Assembly (NCBI GenBank): GCA_029820915.1
Contig: JALGUI010000021.1
Location: 1 to 15,408 of the forward strand
DNA from: Candidatus Zipacnadia bacterium
Lineage (GTDB): Bacteria; Armatimonadota; Zipacnadia; Zipacnadales; UBA5352
Length of the DNA: 15,408 nucleotides
Direction: 5' to 3'
Shown: positions 13,544-15,408 of the stretch, one piece after another
Layout of the letters: each line of letters starts with the position of its first letter
Numbering within the stretch: the first letter of the stretch is position 1
Program-made: the position numbers and the translations under genes
Notes under the pieces: model-generated
The model's database searches: none
Seen by the model: the letters and a program-made list of their open reading frames with translations, nothing else
What the model was told of the DNA's origin: nothing

Positions 13544-14335
13544 ATGAGTGACCGCTGGGACGAACTCACCACGCCGGAACTCTTCCGCCTCCTGAGGACC
13601 ACGGGTGACGCAGCGGTGCGCGAACACCTGATCCAGCGCCATGAGGGGCTGGTCAGGCACGTCGCGAACGGCTACCGCGACTCAGGCGTCCCCTATGGCG
13701 ACCTGGTGGGCGTGGGCCACATCGGCCTGATCAACGCCGTCGATCGCTATGACCCCGAGCGTGGGACGAAGTTCGCCACCTTCGCCGTCCCGACCATCCG
13801 CGGCGAGCTGCGCCGCTTCTTCCGCGACTCGACGTGGGGCCTGCGAGTGCCCAGGCGCGTCCAGGAACTTAGCCTCCGGGTCCGCGAGGCCAAGGAGGAC
13901 ATGACGCGCAAGCTCGGGCGCTCGCCGACGTACTCCGAGCTGGCCTCGGCCCTGAACGTGGCGGAGGAGGCGGTCATCGAGGCGATCGAGGTGGCCAGCC
14001 AGTACGAGCTGGCCAGCCTGCAGGACCCGAGCACCGACAGCCTCGACGACGAAGGCGGGCTGTCGGTGTCCGACCGGGCCGGGGAATTGGATCCGAACCT
14101 GGATCTGCTCGACCGCCGGGACGAACTGCGCTGGGCGCTGTCACACCTGGCGCCCAGGCAGCGCATCATCGTCGTCCTGCGCTACTTCCACGAGCTGAGC
14201 CAGCAGCAGGTCGCCGACCGGCTGGGGATCTCGCAGATGCACGTCTCTCGCCTGCAGCGGCGAGCCATCAACCGCCTGCGCGAGGTGTTCGAGAGGCGGG
14301 ACCGGGAAGACGACGAGGGCGACAGGCGCCACTAG
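13544..14335 (+). CDS. RNA polymerase sigma factor, SigB/SigF/SigG subfamily
   Basis: This 263-residue sigma-70-family protein of the group 3 type lacks region 1.1. Region 2 runs from about HEGLVRHVANGY through DLVGVGHIGLINAVDRYDP, then GTKFATFAVPTIRGELRRFFRD. Region 3 includes LRVPRRVQEL and GRSPTYSELA. Region 4 starts at about residue 202 (LAPRQRIIVVLRYFHEL) and carries the helix-turn-helix QQQVADRLGISQMHVSRLQRRAINRLRE. The wording GVPYGDLVGVGHIGL and RVPRRVQEL is typical of SigB/SigF/SigG-like factors. It is preceded by its probable antagonist and anti-sigma kinase, with AGGTGA (13534-13539) spanning the upstream stop. The linker between regions 3 and 4 (DPSTDSLDDEGGL) is acidic. Target regulon unknown; a stress or developmental role is inferred from the operon type. 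Confidence 0.93.
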   Translation: MSDRWDELTTPELFRLLRTTGDAAVREHLIQRHEGLVRHVANGYRDSGVPYGDLVGVGHIGLINAVDRYDPERGTKFATFAVPTIRGELRRFFRDSTWGLRVPRRVQELSLRVREAKEDMTRKLGRSPTYSELASALNVAEEAVIEAIEVASQYELASLQDPSTDSLDDEGGLSVSDRAGELDPNLDLLDRRDELRWALSHLAPRQRIIVVLRYFHELSQQQVADRLGISQMHVSRLQRRAINRLREVFERRDREDDEGDRRH

Positions 14336-14371
14336 TGGCCAGCACCGCGCATACGGTCCGGACATGCAGCC

Positions 14372-14397
14372 GCCCGCGCCCGACACTCGGCGCGGGC
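14372..14397 (+). promoter_or_regulatory. 9-bp inverted repeat between the sigma gene and alaS
   Basis: GCCCGCGCC (14372-14380) and GGCGCGGGC (14389-14397) form a perfect stem around an eight-base loop, about 28 bases before the alaS start. There is no T run, so it is a poor intrinsic terminator. It could be a weak attenuator, an operator or a processing site. No T-box features are seen. Confidence 0.4.
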
Positions 14398-14424
14398 TGA
14401 CACTCACAGGGGAGAGCGACGCAG

Positions 14425-15408
14425 ATGAAGTGCCAGGCGATCCGCGACAGCTTCCTCGGCTTCTTCGAAGAGCGCGGGCATCTGATCATGCCCAGCGCGC
14501 CGCTGATCACCGACGACCCGACCACGCTGTTCACCGTCGCCGGCATGCAGCCGTACATCGCGGCCTTCCGCGGCGAGGCGAGGCCGCCCGCGCCGCGCGT
14601 GGTGAGCAACCAGAAGTGCGCGCGCATGGGCGACCTCGAGCTCGTCGGGCGCTCGGCGACACACCACACCATCTTCGAGATGCTCGGCAACTTCTCGTTC
14701 GGCGACTACTTCAAGGAGGGCGCCATCGAGCTCGCCTGGGAGTACGTGGTGGACGTGCTCGGCATCCCGCGTGACGACCTGTGGATCACGGTCTTCGAGG
14801 ACGACGATGAGGCCGAGCGCGTCTGGCACGAGCACATCGGCGTACCCATCGAGCGCATCGTGCGGCTGGGGCGCGGTGAGAACTGGTGGCCCGAGGAGCG
14901 GTGGGCGGGGCCGTGCGGGCCGTGCACCGAGATCCATCTCGACAACGGCCCCGGGGTCGGCTGTGGCCGGGCCGACTGTGGCCCGGCCTGCGACTGCAAC
15001 CGCTTCGTCGAGCTGTGGAACCTGGTCTTCCAGATGTACACCGAGGCCGAGGACGGCACGCTGACCGAGCTGCCCGCGCCCGGCGTCGATACCGGCATGG
15101 GCTTCGAGCGCCTGGCGATGGTCCTGCAGAATAGGCCCTTCAGCTCCGAGACCGACGAGATGTGGCGGATCATCCAGCGCACCATCGAGATCGCGCGCCA
15201 GGACTGGGGCCGCGAGCTGTGCTACGGCGATGACCCCGATGTCGATGTGGCGCTGCGCGTCATCTGCGACCACGCGCGCGGCGCGGCCATGATCACCGCC
15301 GACGGCGTGGCGCCGACCAATGAGGGCGCGGGCTACGTGCTGCGGCACTTGCTGCGGCGGGCCTACCGCTTCGGGCTGCAGCTCGGCGCAAACGGGCCCT
15401 TCATGCAC
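14425..15408 (+). CDS. alaS: Alanyl-tRNA synthetase, N-terminal part (3' end outside window)
   Basis: The first 328 residues are present and the frame is open to the window edge. Class II catalytic-domain landmarks: FTVAGMQPY, HHTIFEMLGNFSFGDYF (from His80), WAGPCGPCTEIH (around 160-171), ELWNLVFQMY, VDTGMGFERL (from Val221) and RVICDHARGAAMITADGVAPTNEGAGYVLRHLLRRA. The enzyme charges tRNA-Ala. A Cys-rich insertion, CGRADCGPACDC, sits just before the RFVELWNLVF segment. This is a known variant in some AlaRS lineages and may bind metal. ATG 14425 follows GGGGAG (14409-14414) by ten bases. The tRNA-recognition, editing and C-Ala domains lie beyond the window, so intactness of the gene cannot be judged. 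Confidence 0.96.
   Translation, partial: MKCQAIRDSFLGFFEERGHLIMPSAPLITDDPTTLFTVAGMQPYIAAFRGEARPPAPRVVSNQKCARMGDLELVGRSATHHTIFEMLGNFSFGDYFKEGAIELAWEYVVDVLGIPRDDLWITVFEDDDEAERVWHEHIGVPIERIVRLGRGENWWPEERWAGPCGPCTEIHLDNGPGVGCGRADCGPACDCNRFVELWNLVFQMYTEAEDGTLTELPAPGVDTGMGFERLAMVLQNRPFSSETDEMWRIIQRTIEIARQDWGRELCYGDDPDVDVALRVICDHARGAAMITADGVAPTNEGAGYVLRHLLRRAYRFGLQLGANGPFMH

Noticed and set aside
14336..14424. T-box riboswitch before alaS
   Set aside because: The leader is only 89 bases, with no T-box sequence, specifier stem or terminator/antiterminator pair.
14404..15408. 334-codon minus-strand open frame opposite alaS
   Set aside because: alaS is unambiguous on the plus strand; the antisense frame has biased composition and no recognisable domain.

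Overview
The window is about 15.4 kb of high-GC, densely coding bacterial chromosome. The tandem prepilin-like genes have an N-terminal GFTLIELL methylation motif and, in at least one, an H-X9-DG motif. Their wording (FPVFSRAR, SNLHQL, MYADDYDE) is the style I associate with Armatimonadota and, less closely, with planctomycete-like lineages. A RodA homologue, a RsbV/RsbW/sigma partner-switching operon and a 6S-RNA-like gene upstream of rarA fit a free-living, rod-forming, non-proteobacterial organism. The phylum call is a judgement from protein style, not a computed placement.

Left part (1-2133): the last 21 codons of one prepilin-like gene, then two complete paralogues. All three end in the same Cys-Glu...GDWP tail. 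A strong terminator follows. The 1660-2133 gap then holds an exact 68-bp direct repeat, several palindromic units and an imperfect 32-bp repeat that brackets them.

Centre-left (2134-5939): rodA (peptidoglycan glycosyltransferase), read from an extended -10 promoter. Next come an unrecognised protein built from two copies of one ~150-residue domain and an exported TPR protein with a zinc-protease-like HEWGH motif. The last two overlap by ATGA, so this looks like one operon.

Centre (5967-7716): a DarT/DarG toxin-antitoxin pair (DNA ADP-ribosyltransferase plus macrodomain antitoxin), overlapping by 20 bases. Its base and codon usage looks more relaxed than that of its neighbours, so it is probably an acquired defence module. 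A convergent amidohydrolase (minus strand) and a divergent secreted parallel beta-helix protein follow.

Right part (10981-15408): an extended -10 promoter drives a ~217-nt structured RNA that I call 6S RNA. It is followed by rarA (AAA+ recombination factor), then a STAS anti-anti-sigma factor, an anti-sigma kinase and a SigB/SigF-type sigma factor in tight succession. The 5' two-fifths or so of alaS runs off the window end. Two layers of control over RNA polymerase sigma use (6S RNA and partner switching) therefore sit side by side here.

The observations I would look at first are the 6S RNA candidate and its position, the internally duplicated protein next to rodA, the divergent DarT N-terminal motif, and the modular palindromic repeat cluster at 1721-2023.
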